Assembly: GCA_030710515.1 (NCBI GenBank)
Contig: JALBCR010000113.1
Coordinates: 248,001-312,000, forward strand
Origin: Abscondita cerata
Lineage: Eukaryota > Arthropoda > Insecta > Coleoptera > Lampyridae
Direction: 5' to 3'
Length of the DNA: 64,000 nt
The translations under genes and the position numbers were made by a program. This document shows, piece after piece, positions 11,063-22,727 of this stretch. Within the stretch, counting starts at the first letter, position 1; every line of letters begins with the position of its first letter. Under the pieces are notes generated by a model that was not told the DNA's origin, did not search any database, and saw only the letters and a list, made by a program, of their open reading frames with translations.

Positions 11063-11400
11063 ATTGATTGAGTATCAGTCTTGTTTGTGTCAAATAAATT
11101 AGATAAGTTGGATAGTTTACCTCTACTTTATTATCGTTTTGGGTTTTATTTTGTATGCTATTGTTGCTAACCGAATTTCACCCTCCACAAATTAATTAAT
11201 CCTTTGAAAAATTGTTTGGCACCTTAAATAAAGACATTGAATGACTTCAGTATCACAGATTGAAATGTTTTAAATGGGCACTCGCTTGAATTAAATTTAA
11301 ACTGACCGATTTTAAGCAAAATGTGGTTATAATATATTTGACAACAATGTACGTGACGTCAATGATAACGTAATTTCATACTTTCAGTGATCCTACTATA

Positions 11401-13057
11401 CAGGGTGGGGCACTATCAACGAATTATTCTATAACATTAAAACGACAAATAATGTTAGAAATTTTAAGGCATACATGTGTGAAGATTATTCGAAATCACA
11501 TTATAAATATATTTTGGATTTTACAGGGTGCTCTAGAAACACGTACCATATCAAAGTTGAGTTATTTTAAATAAATTATCCTGTATTTTCTTCTATTTTT
11601 GAATTGTACGATAAAATATATTGTATGTTCTTTAACATGTCCCTATACCTAGTTACTTCCGTTTCTGAGATAAATCGATTATACCTGATTTGCAAACCCT
11701 CCAAAAAATGCAATCACTTCAAGATAAATAAGAACAAGCAACTTTGGTTTACACCACCTTATTAAAAACCTTTGACATCTCTTTTGCAATATTTACTATT
11801 ATGTTATGATGTACAAAGTGTTTATAATACTACCGCATAACACTAACGACTTCAAAACTTAAATAACTTGTTTAACTTAAATAGAACACTCTACATTTCT
11901 GTAGTATGTAAAAAGCTGGAACTAATTACCTTTTAGTCAGTATTAGCGTTACCAACCCCTAACTCTGATAGTTTTCAAGATATTTTAAAATTTGATAGTT
12001 TAACAATTTACGATGTACTGGTGTCTAAGTTTCAGTTTTAAATATTTACCTTAAAAATATGTATTTTTTTTTAGATAAAATAAACAGAAATGTGCTTATG
12101 ATTAGTATCCCGGGCTCTAACAGTTAGTCGAATTACGCGGTCACAATTTACTGATATTTAACAACAGCAACCGTTATTAGGTACATCAAAAATCAATCAT
12201 ACTGTAAACACCGACAAACTTTAACCTGTTAACTAAGAATGTAATACAAATCGCTCTAATAGTGGTACGATAATGTCAAGAACCATTATTTTTAGAATTG
12301 TCTTAACAAAGCTCGGAATAAGTCATGAGCACATTTCTGTTATTTTGTTCTAAAAAAAATTTTTAAGGTTAATATTTAAAGCTGGATTGGCCTATACATC
12401 AAAACTGTTTCCAAGATAATGTTTATTTTACTGATTCTCACAGGTAACTTAAATTCCAGTAAATTGCAAATTGTTAAACTATAGCAAATTTTAAAATATT
12501 TCAAAAAGTATCAGAGTTAGGGGTTAGTAACCCTAATACCGATTGAAAGGCAATTAATTCTTGGTTCCAACAGGCTACAGAAATGCAGGGTGTTCTCTAT
12601 TTAAGTTAAGTAAATTATTTAAGTTTTCAGTCGTTAGCGTTATGCGGTAGTATTTAAAACACTCTATATATCAAAAATATATTGAAGGTTCTTAGTAAAG
12701 TGATGTAAAGCAAAATTGTTTGTTCTTATTTATCTTAAAGTTATTGCATTTATTGGAGGGTCTGCAAATCAGGTAAAATCAATTTATCTCAAAAACGGAT
12801 TAAGTTGGGATAGGAACATGTTAAAGAACATACATTATTTTTTATCCTACAATGCAAAAATACAAAAAAATACAAGGTGTTTCATTTAAAATAACCGAAC
12901 TTTGATATAGTACGTGTTTCTGGAGCACCCTGTATAATTAAAAATATTTTTAAAATGTGGTTTCAAATAATCTCAATATATGTATGCTTTAAGATTTCTT
13001 ACAATATTTTTATCGTTTTAGTGCTACCGAATAATTCGTTGGTAATGTCCCACCTTG
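11401..13057. mobile_element. Large foldback element, copy 1 (TA-flanked)
   Basis: The element starts CAGGGTGGGGCACTATCAACG at 11401 and ends with the inverted version (CGTTGGTAATGTCCCACCTTG) at 13057. It is flanked by TA at 11399-11400 and 13058-13059. The arms are about 650-700 bp long and alignable through most of their length, leaving a loop of roughly 370 bp (about 12060-12430). Inside each arm are further TA-associated CAGGGTG motifs: 11527 paired with 12937, and a third pair near 11885/12590. The arms therefore look like several elements inserted one inside the other. There is no coding region. A second, heavily interrupted copy is at 15910-30046. It resembles non-autonomous Tc1/mariner-superfamily elements. 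Confidence 0.75.
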
Positions 13058-13998
13058 TATATACGTTATTTTATTGGGTACTTACACCTTTAAAGTGAAA
13101 AGTTTAATTACATGGTAAAATAGTTTAAATTTAAGAGAAAAATTATTTATGTACGAGACACTTTATCAATTGAAGTAGACGTTGAGAAAAAATAGAATCA
13201 AAACGAAATTGTTCCCAGGAAACAATTATAATAAAACTTTCCTTAGAAAGATCATATGGCATAAAATAATTGTAATAGCATCTCTTCGTTTACTTACTCA
13301 CGATATGGTCGTTACATTTTATAAAAACAATTTGACCATTAAGAGAAACTTAATTAACGGTTCCAGTTTAGAATAATTAATTTATTAAAACATTTTTTAG
13401 CCAGTAAACAAAATTATAAATTATAATAATTCAATTAAGTGGCTTTATTTTGTTATCTTCATTTAGAAGTTACTGTATAAAATTTCAATAGCATTAAAAA
13501 TATCGCCTGCTATTAAATACCACAAAAAATGGTTGGAATAACGACTCAAATGTAAAATATTAAGATTTGCTCTAGTAAATACTATAATGATTTACATTGG
13601 TATTCATAAACCGTTTATAAATCTAAAAAAATACAATCTTTTAGTAAATGCGTTTGTCTTCAATTACGTTAAATGACGCAATGATAATATCTAATTTTTT
13701 TGTAAATTTATAAATTAACCCCACAATCTTACTTTTTTATTTATACAACAGCTCCACTTTCCAATTATCTCTTTATCGAGAAAATAAATTTGCGGTGTAA
13801 AAACGTGAACAATTTTGCATTATTTGACCATAAAATCTAAAACTAGGTTAGTGGTGCCGATCGCATTAAATATTTTAATAAAACGAATTTATTCAATAAA
13901 CTTAATACTTTTCAGGTTGTTAAAGGGAGGGAGACGATTATTCTTTTATTGGTACGAAAACGAAAATTTTGGTTTCTCTTTCTCCCAACAATTCGTGT
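13058..13998. other. Upstream region of gene A, no gene seen
   Basis: AT-rich, non-repetitive at the scale I can see, with only short open frames (13182-13376, 13815-14030) of unbiased composition. It probably holds the regulatory sequence of gene A. Confidence 0.45.
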
Positions 13999-14010
13999 AT
14001 ATATATAAAA
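13999..14010 (+). promoter_or_regulatory. Candidate TATA box of gene A
   Basis: TATATATAAAA lies about 75-80 bp before the gene A ATG. A start site about 30 bp downstream (near 14034) would give a 5' leader of about 45 nt, close to the 37 nt inferred for gene B. No clear TCAGT initiator is visible, so the assignment is weaker than for gene B. Confidence 0.4.
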
Positions 14011-14080
14011 TTGTTCTTATAATGGTATAAGTATTGTTTTGCGGCAATTGTCCGCAAGAGAGTTGTTTAATTTTATCAAC

Positions 14081-15474
14081 ATGAATTTCGATTGGTTACA
14101 AGTAGGTGTTGTTGTAGCAGTTGATTTGTTAACTAATAGTGATTTTGTTTCAGTGTTATTGTTTATTAGTTGTTTTAATTAGTGGCAGTATTTCGAGTAA
14201 AGTTTTGAAACGTGAAGGTAATAATTTATTTTGTTGTAACTTAAGTGGTGATAAGTTAGTTTATTTTAGCCGAAATAAGGCAAGATATAAGTACGTCAGG
14301 ATACGATGGATCCGGCCAAAAACAAATTAGTTATAATAGTAATTCGCCTTTACCCGACCAACCACAAGTAGATACAGCTTATACCTTATCATCGCAAAAT
14401 CATTTTCAACCTTCGCCTCAGTTTGAACATCCCATAACTTACAATCAGGATGCACCAAACATTGAAAATCAAGCCACCAATCAATGGACTTACAATCAGG
14501 ATGCATCAAACATTGGAAATCAAGCCAACAATCAATGGACTACTTCAGTAGGTTTTGATAACAGTCAATATTCACCATATCACGAAACCCAAAACTTTAA
14601 TACGCAAACTGATGGATACAGTAAAGATTCATTTCAGAATAATCAATTCTTCCCGTCCAATTTTTATAAACCAATCGATCTCACACAACTATCCAATGCT
14701 CAAAGCTCTTTACAAACTAGTAACTTCGGATCACCTCACACCCCTTTGAATTTGAACCAGTTTCCAACACAAACAAAATTCGATTCGTCTTTTAAAAGTG
14801 TTATTCCGTCAGTTTCAGATTTTAATAACATTAAAACTATAGACTTAACAAACATTCAAGGTTCTCAAAACTCACCTGCACCAACTGAAAATTTTCATGC
14901 CAACGAGTTTAACAACAACGGTTTAAATTACCCAACTTTTACGTCCAAACCTAATTCAGAATTAACGCCTCAGGTAGATTTAACAACAAAAAATGAGTAT
15001 ATTAAAAATCAACCACAACAAAAAACAAACGCATTCCAAAATAACCATAGTGATATATTTCACCAACAATTACTTAAAATGTACATTACACCCCATTTAA
15101 CTGGCGACGAAGGATCTAAACCATACGGTTCTAAAATGCGTTATTCGCTTAAAAAATGTTCCGGTTACAAATACGGTGGATTTATTTCGAGATGCAAACC
15201 AATGAAATACTACCATGAAAAATCTAAATTCAGACCTGTACTACCTCCGCCTATTTATCAATCTCAATCCTACCCACCACATTACGATTCAGACACACAA
15301 CAATCTTCGTCACATTTCAATTTAGGTTCGCTCCATTATGTACCTAATAGTGCTGAACGTGACGGTAACGATACCCAACGTCAAGGTCCTATAAAGTTTA
15401 TTTTAAAGAGAAAAACGCAGTCAACTTCAATATGTAAGAAACTTCCAAATATTTTAAGTTCTTTAATGTGCTGA
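14081..15474 (+). CDS. Gene A: predicted secreted Asn/Gln/Ser-rich protein, three exons
   Basis: Proposed exons are 14081-14101, 14154-14217 and 14270-15474, joined by GT-AG introns of 52 nt each (phases 0 and 1), for 429 residues. Exon 1 encodes MNFDWLQ. Exon 2 completes a signal peptide with a hydrophobic core CYCLLVVLISGSISS. Exon 3 is open for 1205 nt and starts in the phase demanded by exon 2. The mature protein is rich in Asn, Gln, Ser, Thr and Pro. It has a 17-residue tandem duplication, then a basic, Tyr-rich segment (about residues 305-350) with two cysteines, SLKKCSGYKYGGFISRCKP. A third and fourth Cys are near the C-terminus. A polyadenylation signal lies 92 nt after the stop. No domain is recognised. 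It could be a structural, cuticle- or silk-like, or glandular secretion, but that is a guess from composition. The exon plan is shared with gene B. Confidence 0.75.
14437..14538 (+). repeat. 51-bp coding tandem repeat, two copies
   Basis: Two adjacent 51-bp units encode TYNQDAPNIENQATNQW and TYNQDASNIGNQANNQW. They differ at three bases, and all three change the amino acid (Pro/Ser, Glu/Gly, Thr/Asn). It is a recent in-frame duplication within exon 3 of gene A. Confidence 0.9.
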
Positions 15475-15565
15475 TAAAATGTACTGATATAATTAATGTT
15501 ATTTATTGTATTTGTTGTACCTATTATTTAATTATTTTTGTTAATCGTTGTTGATATTACAAATT

Positions 15566-15571
15566 AATAAA
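15566..15571 (+). promoter_or_regulatory. Polyadenylation signal of gene A
   Basis: AATAAA, 92 nt downstream of the gene A stop codon, in an AT-rich 3' region. Confidence 0.6.
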
Positions 15572-15909
15572 TAGCTTCAATAATTCACCTACTTCATTGA
15601 AAAAGCGTTTGCAGAAATTTGCAGTGTTCAAAAGATCTGATGCAGGAAACAGTTGATTACATTTTTTTTTTAAATTTAATTTAAAGTTTATTATTGTTAA
15701 ACAAAGATCAAATAATTTGAATAAAATATTTCAACCTTCTAAAAGCTTAAAATATTTTTTTATGCATTTGTCTACTATTTCCAATCTGGAAAATATTACA
15801 ATAAGCAAATGTTTTGTGTACAGAATATTGACGTGGATTTACATGAGAGCAAGGTACCCCTAAGTTTTCTTAAAAGCTACCACAACTTAACTATTTCCTA
15901 AATAATATA
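15572..15909. other. Spacer between gene A and foldback copy 2
   Basis: AT-rich with no open frame or repeat seen. Confidence 0.45.
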
Positions 15910-16446
15910 CAGGGTGAGGCACTACCAACGAATTATGACATTGATTATATATACTAAGTATTTTAAAAGCCCGTCGATTAACTGGAAAATTTTAATGCAT
16001 GAGTGCTAGATCTATGGCGGACTGAGACGCCCCTAACCTCGCCCCTGAATAGAAATTTTTGGTTTGTTCCCGTTGTTTTGAAGGCAAGACCCATCGGCAT
16101 GCCAAATTTCAAGTTTTTACGACGTCTGGAAGTACCCGTTTAATTTCGGAGATAGACATAAAAAAAATAGGCGCTTTATTATATACGATGCTTATGTCTA
16201 GTATCCCGGGCTGTAAAAGTCAGTCGAATTACTCTCACAGGTCACAATTTACTGATGTTTAACAGCAGCAACCGTTATTTGGTACAGTCTTTCGCGTTTA
16301 TAATGGCGCGGTTTACAGCAGGTATCGTTCCCCTTTAATTGCGTAGATACAAAAACAAAATAAAATGGGATAGATTTTGTTATTGTATAGGTAGACTTGA
16401 TACTGGATTAACAAAACTTAGGGCCTTGAACTTGAAACTGTAAATT

Positions 16447-17108
16447 ATTGCAAAGGGTAATTCATAACTTTTCGGACATTTAAAGCAGGTAAACGTTTAG
16501 TATTCAATGAGAAAGACAAAATTAACACTTGTTAAAATAATAATTGGTTTATAATTTAAAATGTTAATATAATTCATAAGACAATATATTAGAAATTTTA
16601 AAGTACGATAAAAGAAACTTTCAACGCTTTTAGAAATGAACATCAAAAAAATTGAAATTTTGCAAAACATATTTCATTACTTAAATAAATTTTGGAATCA
16701 TTAGAAATTAAACGTCATTTAAATAATCAAGACCTTATTTTAAATGTAGAAACACCAGATTAACCATTTGTAAATGTTAATAAGTAAAAAACAATTGTTA
16801 TATTTATCATAGTAATTCAACTACAACGTGTATTTTATACTTTTCTGACTTAAAAACAAATATTTTCCATAACAATACATACTTTCGGACAATAACTATG
16901 ATTAATCTCTTAAACTATTGAGATGACAAAAATTGTTGTTTTATCAAAGAAAGTTTAATTTCTGAATCAAAAACATCGCAATTTTATTTTTAAAAATCGC
17001 ATATTATATTTTTTTTGCTATAAACAGTAATTTATTATATTTTACATGAAACTTCAATATCTAACTGCAGATAAACGTTGAACTTTGAAATAATTATTTG
17101 CATAGTAG
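16447..17108. other. Unassigned interior of MITE-A
   Basis: About 660 bp on the left of the retrotransposon has no counterpart on the right, where the MITE arm meets the LTR directly. It is AT-rich and non-coding. It may be the MITE loop or a further unrecognised insertion. Confidence 0.4.
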
Positions 17109-17315
17109 TGTAAACTTAAAAACTCAAAAAGTATTAAAGAAAATACAAAATTGTACAAAATTAATGTAAACAGCACACATTGATAAAACGCAAAGTTCTA
17201 TAGCGCTAGAGCGATAAGTATATCGAACTCGTCGCGTCGAAAACACAATAATGACTGTTCTTCGCCGTTTCGAATAAAAATTTACTTTTCGTAAATTGTT
17301 GTACGGGAGGCCACA
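17109..17315 (-). repeat. 3' LTR of the CsRn1 element
   Basis: Direct repeat of 23618-23810. It differs by several substitutions and by two short insertions (ATAGCGATA-type near 17215 and TTCTTCG near 17262), so the insertion is not recent. Confidence 0.85.
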
Positions 17316-19165
17316 GTACTCCCCCGCCAGTGCTAACGATATCGTAAAGGCATCGTGATAGTACGGCCGAATTGTGTCTTTTTGGTTGTTGGAATTGTGC
17401 GGTTCTTTTGAATTATGTCATCGTGTAGGGAGGTTGTTTCTGACGTGGTTTTCTTTTGAGATTTTATTTCAATGCTGAAGCTTGGCTTAAGTCTGTCTAT
17501 GGAAATTTTGTCCGTTCCAGAACTCTTTTCCACTAAGAACCATTTGTCGTTACGGTTGAGTACTTTATATGGTCCAGAGTATGGTTGTTGAAGTGGTTTC
17601 TTAATCGCTTAATTGCTTTCGAAGCAACGTTTAAGTTTGCCAATGAAACTTGTTGGATCAACTTCGGTATCAGTTCAAAACGTTGCGAGGTAGCCTCAAA
17701 ATCTTTGAATGGAGATTTTGTGTGTCGGGAGATTTTTGATCTTTGACATTGTTTGCAAGATTTAGTCCATAGTATAGTATCTTTGTTGATACCAGGCCAG
17801 ACAAAACGTTCTTTTATTAATTGCACTGTTTTGTGCGGTCCAGGGTGTGTTAAACCGTGTATCTTGTCAAAAATTTGACGTCGTAGTGATTTTGGCACAA
17901 ACGGACGACCATATTGATCGCAAAAAATTTGAGAACTGTTAGGTTGTAGTGCGAGTAATGAACAAAATGTATTTGAAATGATGCTTTGTACTTCGACGTC
18001 GACGGATTGCTCTCGTTGAAAAATCGAAGAATCACTAAAATCATTTGATACAACTTCTATTCGAGATAGGATAGGAAGAAAACGCATTTTGACGTATTTA
18101 AACTGATGCCGTGGTCGTGTAATTTTGAAAAAAATAGTTTGTAAATGCTCTTTATGTTGTTCTAACGAGCTCGATGTTATTAAAACGTCATCTAAGTAAG
18201 CGTAAACAAAGTCTAAATCGTAAAACACATTGTCTATAAAACGTTAAAACGTTTGAGCGGCGTTTCGAAGACCAAAAGTCATCACTAAAAATTCGGATAA
18301 TCCGAACGGTGTTATAATAGCAGTCTTTTCAATGTCTTTGGGTTCGATAGAAATTTGATTATATGTGCGTGTAAGATCAAGTTTGGTAAAAATTGTCTTA
18401 CCGTTTAGCAAGTGACCTACGTCCTGGATGTTAGCAATTGGAAAGCAGTCAGGTTTCGTAACGTAGTTGAGTGCACAATAGTCTCTGCAGGAGAGGGCAA
18501 TGGAGTTGCCCAACTTGACTTTGAAGGTCTACAGATTCCTAGGTCGATCATTGCATGAAATTCGCGTTATGCAATTTCTAGTCGTTTTGGATCTAAACGT
18601 CCTGCTTTTGGGTGTTTGGGGGGGCCTGAGGATTCTATAAAATGCGTCAAGTTATGCTTCGTGGTACGTTCCAGTGACGGTGGTTTAGTTATCTGCGGGA
18701 ATTCGGCTAACAGATTTGCGAACTGACAATTTCGGTCCACTGTATATAATGTAAATGAGTTATCCTTACTTGGCTGTACAGGGGTATTAAGCAAAGTATT
18801 ACCATCCACTAATCTGCGTTGTTTTAAATCAACTAAAAAATTATGTTTGTGCAAAAAACCTGCTCCAATTGTAGGTTTACTGATAGAGGTTAAAATAAAC
18901 GGCCATACAAATGTTGGACGTAGTCCTAGATCCAAAAATGTAAGTTTTTCGCCGTAAGTATTTATGATGAAACCGTTTGCAGTATATAATTGATATTTTG
19001 AAGGACCTCCGCGTTTTTCTATGTTTGAAGCAGGAAATACTGAGACTTCGGCCTATGTATCGATGAGGTATTTAATGTGAGATCGTTTGTCGAAAATAAA
19101 TAGGCGACTGGAAGAATTTTTACCAATCTTATGAGTCGCGGTTTAAGTTGGTTTTATTCGTTTAA
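17316..19165 (-). pseudogene. CsRn1-clade pol, decayed and internally deleted
   Basis: From 19165 downward, the protease comes first. The active-site triad reads LIDT then a stop (TAG) where Gly is expected, then AEVSVFPA. It continues with DLGLRPTFVWPF and a flap region (18935-18567). RT follows with stops at 18566-18514, then NYVTKPDCFPIANIQDV, KLDLTRTYNQI, TPFGL and, after a shift, VYAYLDDVL (18513-18110). A deletion then removes most of the thumb, RNase H and the integrase start. The HHCC region reads HGLTHPGPHKTVQLI and CKQCQRSK (about 17880-17730). The integrase DDE core is absent. The tail 17533-17333 has DRLKPSF and a terminal PLRYR as in related polyproteins. It is non-functional. 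Confidence 0.85.
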
Positions 19166-19394
19166 ATGTTGTCGTTGATTGAAATATTGGTAAAGATAGT
19201 CAACCTTACGGGATTATGCGACCCCAAAATTTGTTCTAAACATCAGAGGTCGGTAGTATCGCTTTGTGCTAAGAAAATACGTCAATTGTATTGTAGAATT
19301 TACAGAACAGTATTGCCGATAAATGTGAAATAGAAAACTGTAATTTTGCTGATAGTTTATGCTAAGGCACGACATTGTTGCCAATGCATCATGC

Positions 19395-19413
19395 CGTTGA
19401 TTGAAATATTGGT
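19395..19413 (+). repeat. Internal direct copy of the P-element TIR tip
   Basis: CGTTGATTGAAATATTGGT is identical to the first 19 bases of the TIR at 19173 and in the same orientation, 222 bp inward. The flanking sequence also contains two copies of TGCAT/ATGCA (19384-19390, 19412-19418). Confidence 0.85.
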
Positions 19414-20289
19414 GCATTGAGTCAATGTTGACAAACAAACAAAAACATGCGTTCTACAATATACAAGAATTTATTGATTTTTGTCGACGTACTAATTAAA
19501 TGTGTGTCCTTTGTTATATATTTTTTTCTATTGTCTGTTAATTGTTCAATGTAATAATATTTATTTGTATCTTTCTTACGTAAGGTTATAACAATGGTTA
19601 TACCATCATGACAAACACATATATGTACAAAGATTGTATACATACACATGTGAATAAAGTTTATTATTATGAAAAAACCTGCAGATTTAAAAGTATTAAT
19701 TTCGTAAAGAAATCGTTGAAAAACGTTCTCCCAAAAAACAATTTCTTTAAATACTTTTGAAAATTCCATACTCATATATTTATTACATTAACATCGTTTA
19801 TCCGTTGAAAATGTTTTAAAATCTATTAGGCTTACGCAAGTAAATTTCTAAATTTTGGTCATTGAAATTAAAATTTTTAACATAGAAACGCTATCCTTTT
19901 TATGTTGGAACGAATGTTGACTTTTCTTATATTACAATCTAACGTACTCAACTGTTTGCATCTAAACAATATTATAACAAGCCTACTCATTTACTAAAGG
20001 TGTTGCTAAAAGTATGCAATTGTAGAATTTCTGACTAAACCGATAAGGAATGTGACTCATAAACGATAATCCGGAAGACTCCTCGTAATACATTTGTTTC
20101 AATATCAACTTTAGGTGTACTTATATTTTAAGATATGATAAACGCATTAAAGAAGCATCTATGCAAAGCTTAATGATTATCTGTTTATTTGTTACAATGA
20201 AAATATTACAATCAAGATTGGTTTTAAGTATGTATTTCCTGAGCTTAAGGAACAATGTCATGAACAGCTAACTGGAAATAGTCGTCAAC

Positions 20290-21604
20290 AATAAAAAAAT
20301 TCAGTGGACCGATTTTGTCAACACTTTTTATATTGATCAGTGTAGCAGTGTAGCAAGATCCATGTTAAAAATTACGGACAAACATATTAACCCATCAAAT
20401 TTTCAAAAGATGCGTGTTAAATACGCCGCTCAGGTATTTAGCAATTCTGTATCTGCAGCAATTAGCAGTGCTGTGATGACGGGTCAATTAACAAGTAATA
20501 CGGCGTTAGATACTGCATCTTTTTTAAAACAATTAACAACATTTTTGACTGTTTAAATAGTTTTTCAGTAAATGATCCGAATCCCTACAAGCGTGGTCTT
20601 TCAGTTTTAAAACATGCCATGCGAAACGTTGAAACGTTCTGTACAATACTTCAATTCCATCAAGTTTTATGAGAACGGTGTAGAAAGAAAAAATATATAC
20701 TGTATCGCAGGTTTCCAATCGACTATAAATTCAATTTTAAGTCTGTGGGAGGACTTAAAGGGAGAAGGAACTTTGTACTTTTTAACGTCACGAATAAATC
20801 AAAATCCTCTAGAAAATTCTTTTTCAATGATTCGTGCTAGAGGAGGTTATAATGCCCAACCGTCTGCCCGCGAATTTAGGCTTGCATTACAACATAACAT
20901 GCACATTCGCTTGCAAATACCAATAGAACAAGGGAATTGTGAAAAAACATAACAACGAGATACTATATGGTATAGATGAACAATTTAACACTAACTATGA
21001 GGAAGAGGATAACAAAATTGGGACAAATGAAAGTGTAGAAAATAATGAAACAAAGAGATCGTCTAGAACCTGTCTGGAGAACAAAATCAATGAAGACAAT
21101 GTCGTAATTAATAGTTCTTTAGAATCTTGTTCAGTGTCGTATGTTGCGGGTTATTTAAGTCACTACATATATAAAAAAGTACATTGTAATACGTGTAAGG
21201 AAATGCTAACAGTTAACGACTCAAGTGTTTTCAATGTGAACGAATCATTAATTCTATATAAAGATTACAGCAAATCTGATGGAATTAAATACTTACACAG
21301 ACCATCACCCGAATTCTCAAAATTTGTGTTTTTTTATTGAAACTTTTACTGAAGAATTTCATCTTTTTAAAACAGATTATGGTTTATTGAAAAAATTAAA
21401 CTCCGTATAAAAAATGTCTCAACAGCAGTGTGAATTCATGGTTCAGAGAATGCGACACTCATAAACTGTTAATTATCGATCAGTTGGTTAAAATAAAACT
21501 ATATCGAACCTTAAAGTGGGAGGCTAATAAACATATTTCTAATAGCTATAATTACAGTGATGTCACAAAACCACACCGTAAAATAAGAATATCATCTGCA
21601 TAAA
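20290..21604 (+). pseudogene. P-element/THAP9-like transposase, C-terminal half
   Basis: About 440 codons read across three frames. WTDFVNTFYIDQCSS is followed by MLKITDKHINPSNFQKMRV and AAQVFSNSVSAAIS (20300-20556). Then come RNVETFCTILQF-like sequence and ILSLWEDLKGEGTLYFLTSR, INQNPLENSFSMIRARGGYN (20614-20952). A Glu/Asn-rich spacer, VSYVAGYLSHYIYKKVHC and the end block CDTHKLLIIDQLVKIKLYRT finish at 21604. This is the domain order of P-type transposases after the GTP-binding and catalytic insertion regions. The THAP zinc finger and first part are missing: 19206-20290 has nothing like them. The element is non-autonomous. Confidence 0.85.
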
Positions 21605-22727
21605 TAAGTGTAAATGTTTGGATATGTTTTATGTATAGCATTGTATTAGGTACGTTATTATTTATGTGTAAATTGTTTGTAAATTATTACTATTATTTTA
21701 GATCAGTTGGAATTGTAATTTTTGAAACAATGTTTATAATTAATGAGCTATTTTACTTTAATTAAACTATTTTAATTTGAAACCATGATATTTTGATACA
21801 GTTTCAAAGAGTAAAATCCTAACTTTTTATCTCTACTAACAGATAACAAAGTGTCACTTTGTAAATTATTTTTTCCCTCGGGAAAAAAGTGAGTACTATT
21901 TTTAACACCAAATTTCCCTCAATAATTTTCTAATTCTATTGTAATATGATTTTTCAATATTAAATCGTCATTTATTTCGTCACAGAAAAGAATAGTGTAT
22001 TATACACGTATTATCCGCACCGCGTCGGGAGACAACACACCTCAAGCTAAAATCTAGTACTTTTATTTTTAGACTTCACTTTCCCTAAAAAACACGGTAA
22101 CTTGTTGCCTTTTGAATTGAAAAATTTGAAAACCAATTTTTATTTAAAATCCTTTTCAACTGAACACGTAAAACAAGTAGATACAAAAACCAATAATTTT
22201 GCGTTTCTGAACTCTAGTGGTATTTCTCCCAGTATGTTCTACTTTATTCCTAACGAAGTTATTAAATGACAAACAAATGTCAACATTATTATTTGCAAGT
22301 TAAAAAATAAAGTGCAAGCATAATTTGTAAAATAATTGTTTCTTATTTATCTAACACCGACCAAACCAAACTGTTTTAACAAATAACGCTTCGCATGTAT
22401 TTTAGTAAATTATTAAAAAAACATTGTCATTAAAATCCAAGATATGTATCATCAATGGTATTATTCATAAATGAAAAATTCGTCACTTTTAATTACTAGT
22501 TAATACGTTTACTAAATATTTGAAAACGTTGCAACATTGTATTGACAAAAGTAAATTTTACGGATTGTATGTTGCGCCATTTTTACAACGGTGGAATAAA
22601 TTGAACTATTCTATTTCAAGAATCGTACACATTATAACTTAGCGCTTCAGTACAGGTGAAAAAGTAAACAAAAACGCAACCCAACATGCATATGTGAATT
22701 GCATCCGTGATACAAGCAAATACAAGC
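21605..22727. other. Non-coding 3' part of the P-type element
   Basis: About 1.1 kb of AT-rich sequence between the transposase end and the right TIR, with no open frame of interest. Confidence 0.5.

Larger units (their letters stand above)
8434..11225 (+). mobile_element. MULE-type element with YqaJ exonuclease domain
   Basis: The coding remnants at 9131-11062 lie between AAGGTGCCAGACGATAC at 8434 and its inverted relative at 11225 (reading AAGGTGCCAAACAATTT inward). The TIR is short, about 10-12 well-matched bases. The flanks, TAAATTTA on the left and TAAATAAA on the right, agree at 6 of 8 positions and could be an eroded duplication. Bounds are therefore tentative, while the protein identity is firmer. 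The left end abuts the mariner hairpin. Confidence 0.5.

Noticed and set aside
19214..19775. Two overlapping minus-strand open frames (74 and 117 codons)
   Set aside because: Low-complexity, no motif, and inside the non-coding 5' part of the P-type element.
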